Of a stretch of 64,000 bases of DNA, positions 55,428 to 63,590 are shown piece after piece; within the stretch, counting starts at the first letter, position 1, and the number at the start of each line of letters is the position of its first letter. The position numbers and the translations under genes were made by a program. Origin of the DNA: Lysinibacillus sp. OF-1 (GTDB lineage: Bacteria; Bacillota; Bacilli; Bacillales_A; Planococcaceae). The notes beneath the pieces were generated by a model that worked only from the letters and a program-made list of their open reading frames with translations, did no database searches and was not told the origin of the DNA. The DNA lies in NCBI RefSeq assembly GCF_028356935.1, contig NZ_CP102798.1, positions 1,674,001 through 1,738,000 on the forward strand, read 5' to 3'.

Positions 55428-56471
55428 ATGGTAAAAGTATTATCATATGAGGATGGGATTGCTGCAGTTTATGGAGGAGCAATCCTTGGTGGTGGCGGAG
55501 GTGGTCTCCTAGAGGAAGGGCTCAAGCTAGTGGAGGAAATCTTTGCTGCTGGGACACCTCAATTAATGGATATCTCTGAATTAAATCATGAGGACTTAGT
55601 GGCATGTGTAGCAATGGTCGGCGCACCATCAGCAGCCGATCAATACATTTCTAGCGAGCAGCTTTGTTGGAGCTACCATAGTATGAATCACTATTGCGAT
55701 CAACGTCTGAAGGGCATCATTACGAATGAAAATGGTGCCAATACGACGATTAATGGCTGGTTACAGTCGGTCCTATTAAATGTCCCAGTCGTTGACGCTC
55801 CTTGTAATGGACGAGCACATCCGACAGGTATTATGGGTTCTTTAAATCTACATGAACAACCAAATTATCAATCCGTACAATTTTACGCAGGAGGAAAAGC
55901 TCATTTTGCAGTTCAAGGTTTTGTGGAAGGAACTTTACACAATACGGCAAAAACAGCACGCCAAGCCTCTATTTTAGCAGGTGGGCTTGTAGGCGTAACA
56001 AGAAATCCAGTGACGATTGACTATCTACAGAAGCATGGTGCACCAAATGCCATCACAATGGCCATTGAGCTTGGCTATGGCTTTTTAAAGGGACAAACTT
56101 TTGAAGAAAAATTAGCTCATGTTTTACAGCAATTGAATGGGGTACACATCGTTTCAGGTGCAGTAAAGAAATATTCATTAACGAAGGAAAATGGCTTTGA
56201 TGTTGGGAAATTAGCAGTTGGTGATTATCACCTAACTTTCTGGAATGAATATATGACGTTATCGAAGGAAGGACAGGTGCAATCGAAATTTCCAGATCTC
56301 ATTATGACATTCGATATCGAAAAAATGATTCCTGTGCCAAGCGCAAGTATTCAAGAGGGGATGCATGTAGCAGTTATCCACGTAGACCAAGCTAATTTGA
56401 AATTAAGTTCAACGATGCAAAATGAAGCCCTTTTACAGGAAATTGATGCAATCATTCAAGACGTACTGTAA
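55428..56471 (+). CDS. DUF917 protein (S-methyl-thiohydantoin desulfurase-type domain)
   Basis: A 347-aa DUF917 protein. It has the glycine-rich GGAILGGGGGGLLEEG near the N-terminus, DAPCNGRAHPTGIMGSLN in the middle, and a C-terminal half ending LIMTFDIEKMIPVPSASI. DUF917 proteins nearly always travel with hydantoinase/oxoprolinase genes, and the domain is now annotated as S-methyl thiohydantoin desulfurase in Pfam, from memory. It closes the operon, 16 bp after the transporter, with a strong terminator after it. Its reaction in this pathway is unknown. Confidence 0.87.
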   Translation: MVKVLSYEDGIAAVYGGAILGGGGGGLLEEGLKLVEEIFAAGTPQLMDISELNHEDLVACVAMVGAPSAADQYISSEQLCWSYHSMNHYCDQRLKGIITNENGANTTINGWLQSVLLNVPVVDAPCNGRAHPTGIMGSLNLHEQPNYQSVQFYAGGKAHFAVQGFVEGTLHNTAKTARQASILAGGLVGVTRNPVTIDYLQKHGAPNAITMAIELGYGFLKGQTFEEKLAHVLQQLNGVHIVSGAVKKYSLTKENGFDVGKLAVGDYHLTFWNEYMTLSKEGQVQSKFPDLIMTFDIEKMIPVPSASIQEGMHVAVIHVDQANLKLSSTMQNEALLQEIDAIIQDVL

Positions 56472-56489
56472 AGAAAAAAGACAAAACAG

Positions 56490-56535
56490 TAAAAGCTGCC
56501 ATCATCTACTTGATTGTAAGATGGGCAGCTTTTAT
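56490..56535 (+). terminator. Terminator of the hydantoinase operon
   Basis: AAAAGCTGCCATC and GATGGGCAGCTTTT pair around a loop of about 17 nt, followed by a T-rich tail. Confidence 0.85.
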
Positions 56536-57173
56536 TTGTCCTTCAGCGGGAGGGTCATACTTTTTATCAAAATTGTTCCTACTTCCTTTATCGCTTCATA
56601 CATTTATGGCTTACATGTTTTTCATTCTAATGAGCACAACTCATTGAACATGGTGTTCACAAGCTGTAAACAAGGATCGTGCACGATTTTCATTAATGGG
56701 AGGAGCTACGTTCATACATACTCAAATAATTGACTAGAAGAAGGTAACAACCATTAATAAAAAACAATTCACTTTTGCTACATCTAGTGAAATCCTTTTG
56801 GTCATGCATCAAACTAACTTGTTGTTCATATTTTTTTGCATGTACATATGGCTATGCGGGTTAAACAAAGAATTTCTAAGGGAAAGTGTTCACTTTTATT
56901 TGTTTAGATGATTGGTTTTCAATACGCACGTCATCTTTAAAACAGGTTATTCAATTGTAAGCCCGCTGAAGTTGATGTTCCATTTGTCAAACACATAGCT
57001 GTTGTACACGACTAAAAAAATATGAGATACAGAACAAATAGATTGTTCTGTACGTTTATCATATAATATTCAGAAAAATTTGTCAATTGAAATGGTGTTG
57101 TTTTTTTATTTTACTACATTACCTTTTACTCGAAAAAGTACAGTATAATCTTATAGGAAAGGAATGAGAGTAC
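56536..57173. other. Long intergenic region with a perfect 25-bp interrupted palindrome
   Basis: About 640 bp without a convincing gene (a 103-codon frame overlapping the DUF917 end lacks a ribosome site). The palindrome at 57028-57052 is described separately. The rest is AT-rich and featureless to me. Confidence 0.55.
57028..57052. promoter_or_regulatory. Perfect interrupted palindrome, operator candidate
   Basis: TACAGAACAA, a 5-bp spacer (ATAGA), and TTGTTCTGTA. TATAAT follows at 57062. It lies about 120 bp before the HD-domain gene. No nearby regulator other than the IclR of the operon is a candidate, and its palindrome is different. Confidence 0.5.
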
Positions 57174-57791
57174 ATGATGGATCATTTAATGAATAAAGTA
57201 CGTGAAGTATATGCACAATTTGATGCTAGTCATGATTTTCAACATATTGAACGCGTTTATCAAAACGCATTAGCTATCTTACATACCGAGCCTACAGCAG
57301 ATGTTGAGGTGGTCAAAATAGCGGTGCTTTTGCATGATGTTAGTGACAAAAAGTATACTGATAGCAAGGAACAGGAAGAACAGCTTATTGCAGAGTTACC
57401 TGTTAGCGAGGAAAAAAAGCGGCATATTCGAGACTGTATCGCACAAGTGTCGTTTAATGGTGGAAATGAGCTAGAAGCAACCTCATTGGAAGCAAAGATT
57501 GTTCGAGATGCTGATCGTTTAGATGCGATTGGGGCTATTGGCATCGCTAGAACATTTGCTTACGGTGGAGCAAAAGGTCGCAAGCTATATGATAAGGACG
57601 AAGACGCACGTACAAATATGTCTGAGTCAGAATATCGTCAAAAAAATACTGCATCTGTTACGCATTTTTATGAGAAATTACTACTACTAAAAGATTTAAT
57701 GGTGACAGAAAAGGGCAAGCAAATGGCCTTAGAGCGTCATCAATTTATGGAAAGCTTTTTAAAGCAATTACAGCACGAAATCGGTCAATAG
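57174..57791 (+). CDS. HD-domain phosphohydrolase
   Basis: A 205-aa HD-domain protein. Metal ligands are in SHDFQHIERVY (first His), VLLHDVSDKK (the HD pair), and VRDADRLDAIGAIGIARTFAYGG. The set matches the YedJ-like uncharacterised HD hydrolases, which may act on nucleotides. The start could also be one codon later. The IS element lies just downstream, and no terminator is seen between them. Confidence 0.9.
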   Translation: MMDHLMNKVREVYAQFDASHDFQHIERVYQNALAILHTEPTADVEVVKIAVLLHDVSDKKYTDSKEQEEQLIAELPVSEEKKRHIRDCIAQVSFNGGNELEATSLEAKIVRDADRLDAIGAIGIARTFAYGGAKGRKLYDKDEDARTNMSESEYRQKNTASVTHFYEKLLLLKDLMVTEKGKQMALERHQFMESFLKQLQHEIGQ

Positions 57792-57812
57792 CACAAAGAA
57801 CCGCCTTTGAAT

Positions 57813-57852
57813 TTACCCCTGTCAAGTAGACTGTTTTAAAAAGACTAAGCAG
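57813..57852. repeat. IS end sequence, copy 1
   Basis: TTACCCCTGTCAAGTAGACT and the next 20 bases form the left end of the IS element. A 39/40-identical copy lies at 60625-60664 in the same orientation. Confidence 0.85.
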
Positions 57853-58696
57853 CTATCTGATGTCGATATTCTATCGGTGTCAGATGGTTGAGTAGTTTTT
57901 GGAAGCGTTTATAGTTATACTGTTCAACAGCTCGGATCATTTCCTCTTCAGAATGATCTTGTAAAAGATACAAACATTCTCTTTTAAAGTGTGAGAAGAA
58001 TGATTCAATGCAGGTGTTATCGTGGCAATTACCTTTGCGGGAATGGCTGCCAATCATGCCAAGTTGTTCAATTGTTTGATGATATTTAAGGGATGTGTAT
58101 TGAAAGCCTTGATCTGAGTGGATGATGCTTCGATAACACATTTCTTTTTGTTGTTAACCCGCTTAATGTGTCCATCATCAGCTGTAAATCATTCCATTTG
58201 CCTACTTGCCAAGCCACAATTTCGTTGTTGTTTAAATCTTGAATGGCAGACAGATATAGAAAGCCTGTTTCTGTCGGTAAATACGTAATGTCTGTGACGA
58301 ATACTTCATTCTTTGCACGGTCTTTAAATTGGCGTTCTAACACATTGTCAAATGTACGTGATACTTGATTTTTCCACACGCGACGTTTCTTACGGATGAT
58401 GGATTGGATGCCTAATTCGCTCATTAATCGATACACTTTTTGTGATTCACCTTAAATCCTTTATCACGTAAAGCGATTTTTATGCGTGGATAACCATACA
58501 TTTTATTTGTTTGATGAATGGTTAAAATGTGTTCTTTTCAGAGGATATCATCCTGTTTCCGCAACGATACCTTGCTATTTTTCAACCACTTATAATAGCC
58601 GGAACGTTGGATTTTCGCCATTTCTGCAAGCCACGTAATCGGATAACGGTCTTTCATTTCTTCAATTATTTGATAACGATCTGGATAAGTGGGCAT
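57845..58696 (-). pseudogene. IS3-family transposase orfB, inactivated
   Basis: The frame starts ATG at 58696 (MPTYPDRYQIIEEMK) and contains GYYKWLKNSKVSLRKQDDIL, then an in-frame TGA. A missing base in the run CACAAAAAG near 58450 shifts the frame before VYRLMSELGIQSI. A further shift near 58130 separates the last part. The DDE residues can be placed: Asp in FVTDITYLP, Asp in IIHSDQGFQY, Glu in NTCIESFFSHFK. At least three lesions make it non-functional. Confidence 0.85.
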
Positions 58697-58704
58697 TCCT
58701 CCAT

Positions 58705-59025
58705 TTACAGATTTGGGTACTGCTTTTTTAAGTATTCTATCTGTGCCTTGTAGTAGTCACGTTCTTCTTCTATATCCTTGAAGTGAATCCGTTTGCCTTT
58801 GAACGGATTTTTTACGTCTTTTGCCCCTGACCCTGAAGATGGAAGACGGTTAAACGCTTCAATCGATTCTACTTCTTTAAATTTTCTCAACCATACCTTT
58901 ACTTGTGAAACATTACGAATCTCGTATTTTTCCACAACCTTTTGCATACTTTCTTCTCCCGCCAAATAAGCCTGTGCTACTTCTAATTTCAACTCATTTG
59001 AATACGTATTATTTTTTCTCGACAT
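58705..59025 (-). CDS. IS3-family transposase orfA
   Basis: A 106-aa helix-turn-helix protein: KNNTYSNELKLEVAQAYL, MQKVVEKYEIRNVSQVKVWLRKFKE, then a linker and a leucine-zipper-like end (EEERDYYKAQIEYLKKQYPNL). It is intact, but its partner orfB is broken, so the element cannot move unless another copy supplies the transposase. Confidence 0.88.
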   Translation of the reverse strand: MSRKNNTYSNELKLEVAQAYLAGEESMQKVVEKYEIRNVSQVKVWLRKFKEVESIEAFNRLPSSGSGAKDVKNPFKGKRIHFKDIEEERDYYKAQIEYLKKQYPNL

Positions 59026-59360
59026 AGAAAAACCCCCTTAAAGTAAACTGTTATCTACAGCGTACTGTAGTTTTTTTAACATTGTCTACCTAAAGGGGAT
59101 AATATCACCTTAGAAATTATTGAAATTAGCCATTATGGTTTTCAACATAGTATCACTTTTATTTGCCATTCCTAAAATTTTTATCAGTTCATTATTCCTA
59201 TTTTATATTTAGTTATTTATAACCACTTTACTTACAGATATTGATAATAAAATTTATATTATCACATTTGAATCAGGAGGCAAAGCGCTACTGTTAGACC
59301 ACACCCTATTGGTAGGAAATGGAGTTACCACAATTCTATAAATCCATCTTTTTTAAGTTC

Positions 59361-59624
59361 TTAGACTTCCTTTAGTATTAAATATATTATAAACAGTAAT
59401 AAAGTTACTATGCCAATTTCATATACTATTCTCACAATATCAAGCTCATAAATTGGATAATAATCATCAACTTGGAGTTCCTTAGATTGTAATTGCCATA
59501 AAGGAACATACCTTTTATCATAAAATTCAAGTTGATGCCCCCACTTTAATGATACTGGTACAAATAATATGCCAATGCAGGAAATTATTACGAAATATAC
59601 AGAGAGTAAAAATTTTTTCAACAA
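59361..59624 (-). CDS. Small membrane protein, unrecognised
   Basis: About 87 aa from a TTG at 59624 (AAAGGA 7 bases upstream). Two membrane helices (about residues 4-24 and 65-83) flank a polar loop (KWGHQLEFYDKRYVPLW) that probably faces outward. The frame is open further 5' but runs into the divergent gene. It is divergent from the secreted protein, 101 bp away. The function is unknown; a small partner or immunity-like protein is one idea. Confidence 0.55.
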   Translation of the reverse strand: MLKKFLLSVYFVIISCIGILFVPVSLKWGHQLEFYDKRYVPLWQLQSKELQVDDYYPIYELDIVRIVYEIGIVTLLLFIIYLILKEV

Positions 59625-59725
59625 TACCAAATCCTTTCTAATAAATGCATTATTTACATATTTTACTTTAAAAGTATATATATATGCATTATAATATGAG
59701 TGAATTACAAAAAGGAGGTAATAAA

Positions 59726-60442
59726 ATGTTTGAAAAAGCTTTTGGTTCATTATTTTTAGCGTCAATTTTTTGTTTTTCAATAGTTCCAACATCTTTTGCG
59801 AGTACCTCTTCATCCGATTGTAAGGTAGATGGTATGAAGATTGAAAGCGAAGATACTATGACTTCAAAAATACCCATTAGCCTAGAGATGCAAACGCAAT
59901 TACAGTCCTCTGAAGGTGTATCATCTGTAATTATTACAGATAAGTCAGTATTGGAAGAAATTGCAGTAGAACAAGGTTTAGAAGAAGTTCCTGTTAGAAT
60001 TGAATATGAATATACACCTTCAGAAACAGACTTTAGTAAACCAGACCAAGAAGTTACTCCGTATGCGAAGGGCGAAATATGTTATGTAAAAGACTTAGGG
60101 TCTGGCTGGTATAACGAAAATTACCCATATAAAACCTTCTTTATAGATGGTCCAGATACCTTTAAAATATCAGAAAAGAAAAGTTTTAAATCAACTTTTG
60201 ACGGAACTTTTGGTGCCTCTAAAGCTGGTCTCGAAGCTAAAATCGGATTTAAGTTGGAGCAGGATTTCACTGTTGAGTTCACAAGTAATACACCAATCAA
60301 AGCAGATGAAAGCATCTATTTCGAACTTTTCACAACTCACCACAAAGTTCAGTATGCTGTAGATACTGGTTCTACATGTAATTTCGGACATGCTTATAAA
60401 CCAGATGGTACTTTCATTAAAAAAACCGTTTATAAAAAATAA
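59726..60442 (+). CDS. Secreted protein of unknown family
   Basis: A 238-aa protein with a signal peptide (cleavage near residue 26, SFAS-T). The mature part opens with a cysteine (SDCKVDG), then a region with alternating polar residues and a mature C-terminal half with beta-rich, alternating pattern (FKSTFDGTFGASKAGLEAKIGFKLEQDFTVEFTS). The alternation looks like amphipathic strands, as in pore-forming or surface-adhesin proteins, but I do not recognise a family. Aerolysin-like is a guess. A strong AAGGAGGT precedes the ATG. A terminator follows. Confidence 0.7.
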   Translation: MFEKAFGSLFLASIFCFSIVPTSFASTSSSDCKVDGMKIESEDTMTSKIPISLEMQTQLQSSEGVSSVIITDKSVLEEIAVEQGLEEVPVRIEYEYTPSETDFSKPDQEVTPYAKGEICYVKDLGSGWYNENYPYKTFFIDGPDTFKISEKKSFKSTFDGTFGASKAGLEAKIGFKLEQDFTVEFTSNTPIKADESIYFELFTTHHKVQYAVDTGSTCNFGHAYKPDGTFIKKTVYKK

Positions 60443-60461
60443 GATTAATCACCACAAAACA

Positions 60462-60513
60462 CAAAATCCCATGGGAAAGCAGACAGGTTTGCTTTTCCGT
60501 GGGATTCTTTTAT
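60462..60513 (+). terminator. Terminator of the secreted-protein gene
   Basis: AATCCCATGGGAAAGCA and TGCTTTTCCGTGGGATT pair, followed by CTTTTA. Confidence 0.85.
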
Positions 60514-60812
60514 CATTGTTTGACTAAACTTAACTTTTTTGAAACATAAATATGAGCACTAGCGTCGCATTAAAATAAATCAACGCTTTTTTAAAAAGTG
60601 AACTCGAATAAAAATTTTTTGGACTTACCCCTGTCAAGTAGACTGTTTTAAAAAGACTACGCAGTAATTTTACCCCTTAATGCATGACGATTATTGATGT
60701 TTTTTTCTAAAATGAACACAAAGTTAGCAATAGTTAAAACTAAATTTTTGACGACTGCTAACTCCATAAAAAATCCCCATTAAAAAATAGGATAGTTGTT
60801 GACATAACCCTG
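60514..60812. other. Intergenic DNA carrying a second copy of the IS end
   Basis: The 40-bp copy of the IS left end is at 60625-60664. Beyond it, unrelated AT-rich DNA continues without a transposase frame, so only this end of the second copy survives. No gene was found. Confidence 0.6.
60625..60664. repeat. IS end sequence, copy 2
   Basis: Identical to 57813-57852 except one base (ACGCAG for AAGCAG). Same orientation. Confidence 0.85.
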
Positions 60813-61475
60813 TTATTGTAATAAATTAGTTGAAATTTTTTTAATAAAATCGGCCGTACTTGCATATTGAGCAATTTCAGCACCCGTAAAATGTATCGAA
60901 TTATCTGAACTCTCTTCTATAAAGCTGTATCGTTTTTCAAATAGCATAAATATCGTGTTGAACTCTTCTTCTAGGTGGCTATTTGCCTGTGTTAAGCTAT
61001 GGTCCTTGAAATAGATTTGGACAAATATATTCGTGCATTTGCCCTTGTCATTTGTTGCTCTACATTTGAACCAATAATCATTGTATTTTGAATCAAACGT
61101 AAAACGGCGATTTTGCACTTTTTCTTTTTCTGCAACTCATTTTTTATTTTCATAAAAACTAGCAACTTCCCAATTTGATTTCTTGATTGAAACTAATAAT
61201 TCTTCCTTTATGTCTATGCTCTCAGCAAGCATCATATCAAAGCCAATAGCAGTACTTTGGCTAACTTCTTTCCTATCTGTTACGTTTACATGGTCAATGT
61301 TTGCCCCACTCTGTTTGACTAACTTTAGTAATTCAAAAAAACGATCCAAGTCTTGTTCCTCAAAATACGCAATGTCTAACGCAGTAAGGGAATAAAGATT
61401 TGCCCAAATATTTTTATCAGAAATAAATAGTAATTCATCATCGGTAGAAACGGCAAACCATTGCTTGTATTACAT
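60813..61475 (-). pseudogene. Gene of unknown family interrupted by one stop codon
   Basis: On the minus strand a frame runs from about 61475 (KQWFAVSTDDELLFISDKN) through LDRFFELLKLVKQSGANIDH to ENKK, hits a single TGA at 61137-61139, and continues in the same frame VAEKEKVQNRRFTFDSKYNDY to a natural end at 60813. No start codon remains at the 5' end, so it is probably truncated as well. The protein would be about 220 aa, soluble, and unrecognised. Confidence 0.7.
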
Positions 61476-61564
61476 TCGTATCTAAACCACAGGACATAGA
61501 ACAAGGAATCATCAAGCTTTGTCAGCTTATGCACACGAATTTACAGGACATTCACCCATCGTAA
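61448..61564 (+). pseudogene. C-terminal gene fragment, aminotransferase-like tail
   Basis: After a stop, 38 codons read KRQTIACITFVSKPQDIEQG, then IIKLCQLMHTNLQDIHPS and a stop. The pattern with DIEQGIIKLCQLM resembles the last helix of GntR/MocR-type or class I/II PLP aminotransferases. With no start codon and no upstream frame it is a fragment. Confidence 0.35.
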
Positions 61565-61691
61565 GTACGGGTTGTTGTTCTTTGTTTACCTGTCAAATGA
61601 TGTTATGATGAATAATGGATATCAATAATCGTCTACATAAAAATCGTGTGGGCATGAACAATACCTAACATGAAAGAGATGGAATAGTGGA

Positions 61692-63578
61692 ATGAGTCAT
61701 TTAATCGTACAAAATCTAACCAAAACGGTGGGCGATAAAACGCTTTTTCAAAATATTGAATTTACCATTTATGAAGGAGAGCGAGCAGGCTTAATCGGTA
61801 TTAATGGAACGGGCAAATCAACCCTGTTATCCATTTTAGCTGGAGATATAGAAGCAGACATGATAACAGTCGATCGTCCGAATAAATACCGTGTTGCCTA
61901 TTTGCCACAGGAGCCGACATTTAATGCTGGAGAAACGGTTTTACAGGCTGTCTTTGCAGGCGATTCACCGATTTTACAACTCAATCGCCAATATGAAGAT
62001 ACAGTAGCTGCACTAGCTGTCAACCCAACATCCGAAAGTTTACAAAAGACATTGTTTAGTCTGCAACAGCGCATGGATGAAGAGCAGGCATGGGATGTTA
62101 ATGCCCTTGCGAAAACGGCATTAACGAAGCTAGGCATCGAAACATTCGATAAAGAGGTGTTAACGCTATCAGGTGGTCAGCAAAAACGAGTTGCCTTAGC
62201 CAAAGTGTTAATTGAACCTGCAGATCTTTATTTATTGGATGAACCTACCAACCATTTAGATGTGGAGTCAACGGAGTGGCTCCAAGAAATGGTGCTACGT
62301 CTAAAGGGTGCAGTCATTTTCATCACCCATGATCGTTATTTCCTCGATGAATTATCGACACATATTTATGAGCTTGCAGATCAAACGTTGTATCGTCATA
62401 CAGGAAATTATGGTGATTATTTAGAGTCACGTGCTATTCGTGAGGAAATGAAGGCTGCCTCTGCGCAAAAGGATCGCAACCGTTATCGTTCAGAGTTGAA
62501 ATGGATTCGTCGTGGTGCGAAGGCACGTTCAACTAAGCAAAAAGCGCGTATTCAACGCTTTGAAAAGCTGGAGGATAACCTAGAGCGCAAATCAGAGGAT
62601 GTTTCATTGGAATTGGGCCTTGCAACTACACGCCTTGGTCGAAAAGTGCTAGAGGCTGAAAATATTTCGAAAGCCTTCGGACAGCAAAAAATTCTTGAAC
62701 ACTTTTCATTTTTACTACAGCAGGGGGACCGTATCGGCATTATTGGTGCGAATGGTGTAGGAAAATCAACTTTATTGAACATGCTGGCAGGTGAGCTAAC
62801 ACCCGATCAAGGTGAAATTCTTGTAGGGTCAACAGTGAAGCTGGCACATTTCAAGCAAACATTGCCGAAAATGAATGAAAATGAGCGTATGATTGAATAT
62901 ATACGTGAGGCTTCTAATGATATTACCGATGCAGAGGGCGTTCGCTATTCAGCAGCTCAAATGTTAGAGCGCTTTTTATTCCCGCTGCACGCACATGGTA
63001 CACCCATTGGAAAATTATCTGGTGGTGAGCGCAAACGTCTTCATTTATTACGTTTATTAATGGAGCAACCAAATGTTTTATTACTTGATGAGCCAACCAA
63101 TGACCTGGATATTGAGACATTGGGTGTGTTAGAGGATTTCATTGAGCATTTCCCTGGCGTTGTCATCACGATTTCCCATGACCGTTTCTTCCTAGACCGA
63201 ATTGCGAAAAAGCTATGGATATTGGATGGACAAGGACAGGTAGAGGAAACGCTGGATCTATACAGTGAGTATTTAGAGAAGCGCGAGCAGGCAGCTACTG
63301 TCAAAGCAGAGGCGCCAAAAGTCGAAAAGGCGAAGACCGAAAAGCCAAAATCAGACAAGAAAAAGCTATCGTTTAAAGAGCAAAAGGAATGGGAAACGAT
63401 TGCAGATGACATTGAAAAGACGGAAACAGCCATTATGGAGACTGAAGACGGAATCGCGAATGCGGGCTCAGATTTTACAAAATTACAGGAATTAACAGCC
63501 AAGTTGGATGAGCTAAATGCTCACTATGAGCATCTGATTGAAAGATGGTCTTATTTAGATGAAATTGTCAACGGATAA
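61692..63578 (+). CDS. ABC-F ATPase (YfmR/Uup-like)
   Basis: A 628-aa soluble protein with two ABC cassettes and no membrane part. Walker A motifs are GINGTGKSTLL and GANGVGKSTLL; signatures are LSGGQQKRVALAK and LSGGERKRLHLLR; Walker B with DEPTNHLDVES and DEPTNDLDIET. A basic linker (RGAKARSTKQKARIQRF) and a C-terminal coiled coil follow. Length and the C-terminal coil fit YfmR/Uup-type ABC-F factors that rescue stalled ribosomes; resistance-type members cannot be excluded. The ribosome site is weak (GATGGAATAGTGG). Confidence 0.9.
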   Translation: MSHLIVQNLTKTVGDKTLFQNIEFTIYEGERAGLIGINGTGKSTLLSILAGDIEADMITVDRPNKYRVAYLPQEPTFNAGETVLQAVFAGDSPILQLNRQYEDTVAALAVNPTSESLQKTLFSLQQRMDEEQAWDVNALAKTALTKLGIETFDKEVLTLSGGQQKRVALAKVLIEPADLYLLDEPTNHLDVESTEWLQEMVLRLKGAVIFITHDRYFLDELSTHIYELADQTLYRHTGNYGDYLESRAIREEMKAASAQKDRNRYRSELKWIRRGAKARSTKQKARIQRFEKLEDNLERKSEDVSLELGLATTRLGRKVLEAENISKAFGQQKILEHFSFLLQQGDRIGIIGANGVGKSTLLNMLAGELTPDQGEILVGSTVKLAHFKQTLPKMNENERMIEYIREASNDITDAEGVRYSAAQMLERFLFPLHAHGTPIGKLSGGERKRLHLLRLLMEQPNVLLLDEPTNDLDIETLGVLEDFIEHFPGVVITISHDRFFLDRIAKKLWILDGQGQVEETLDLYSEYLEKREQAATVKAEAPKVEKAKTEKPKSDKKKLSFKEQKEWETIADDIEKTETAIMETEDGIANAGSDFTKLQELTAKLDELNAHYEHLIERWSYLDEIVNG

Positions 63579-63590
63579 GGAGCGATAGAC

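Larger units (their letters stand above)
57816..59098 (-). mobile_element. IS3-family insertion sequence (decayed)
   Basis: About 1.28 kb. Inverted ends begin CCCCT: left CCCCTGTCAAGTAGACTGTT, right (reverse complement) CCCCTTTAGGTAGACAATGT. Inside, on the minus strand, are an orfA and a broken orfB in the overlapping order usual for IS3. No clear target duplication flanks it (TTA before, ATA after). Confidence 0.85.

Noticed and set aside
56422..56733. 103-codon frame after DUF917
   Set aside because: It overlaps the DUF917 gene end, runs through the operon terminator and lacks a ribosome site.
57813..60664. Intact composite transposon
   Set aside because: The transposase is broken in at least three places and only one end of the second copy survives.
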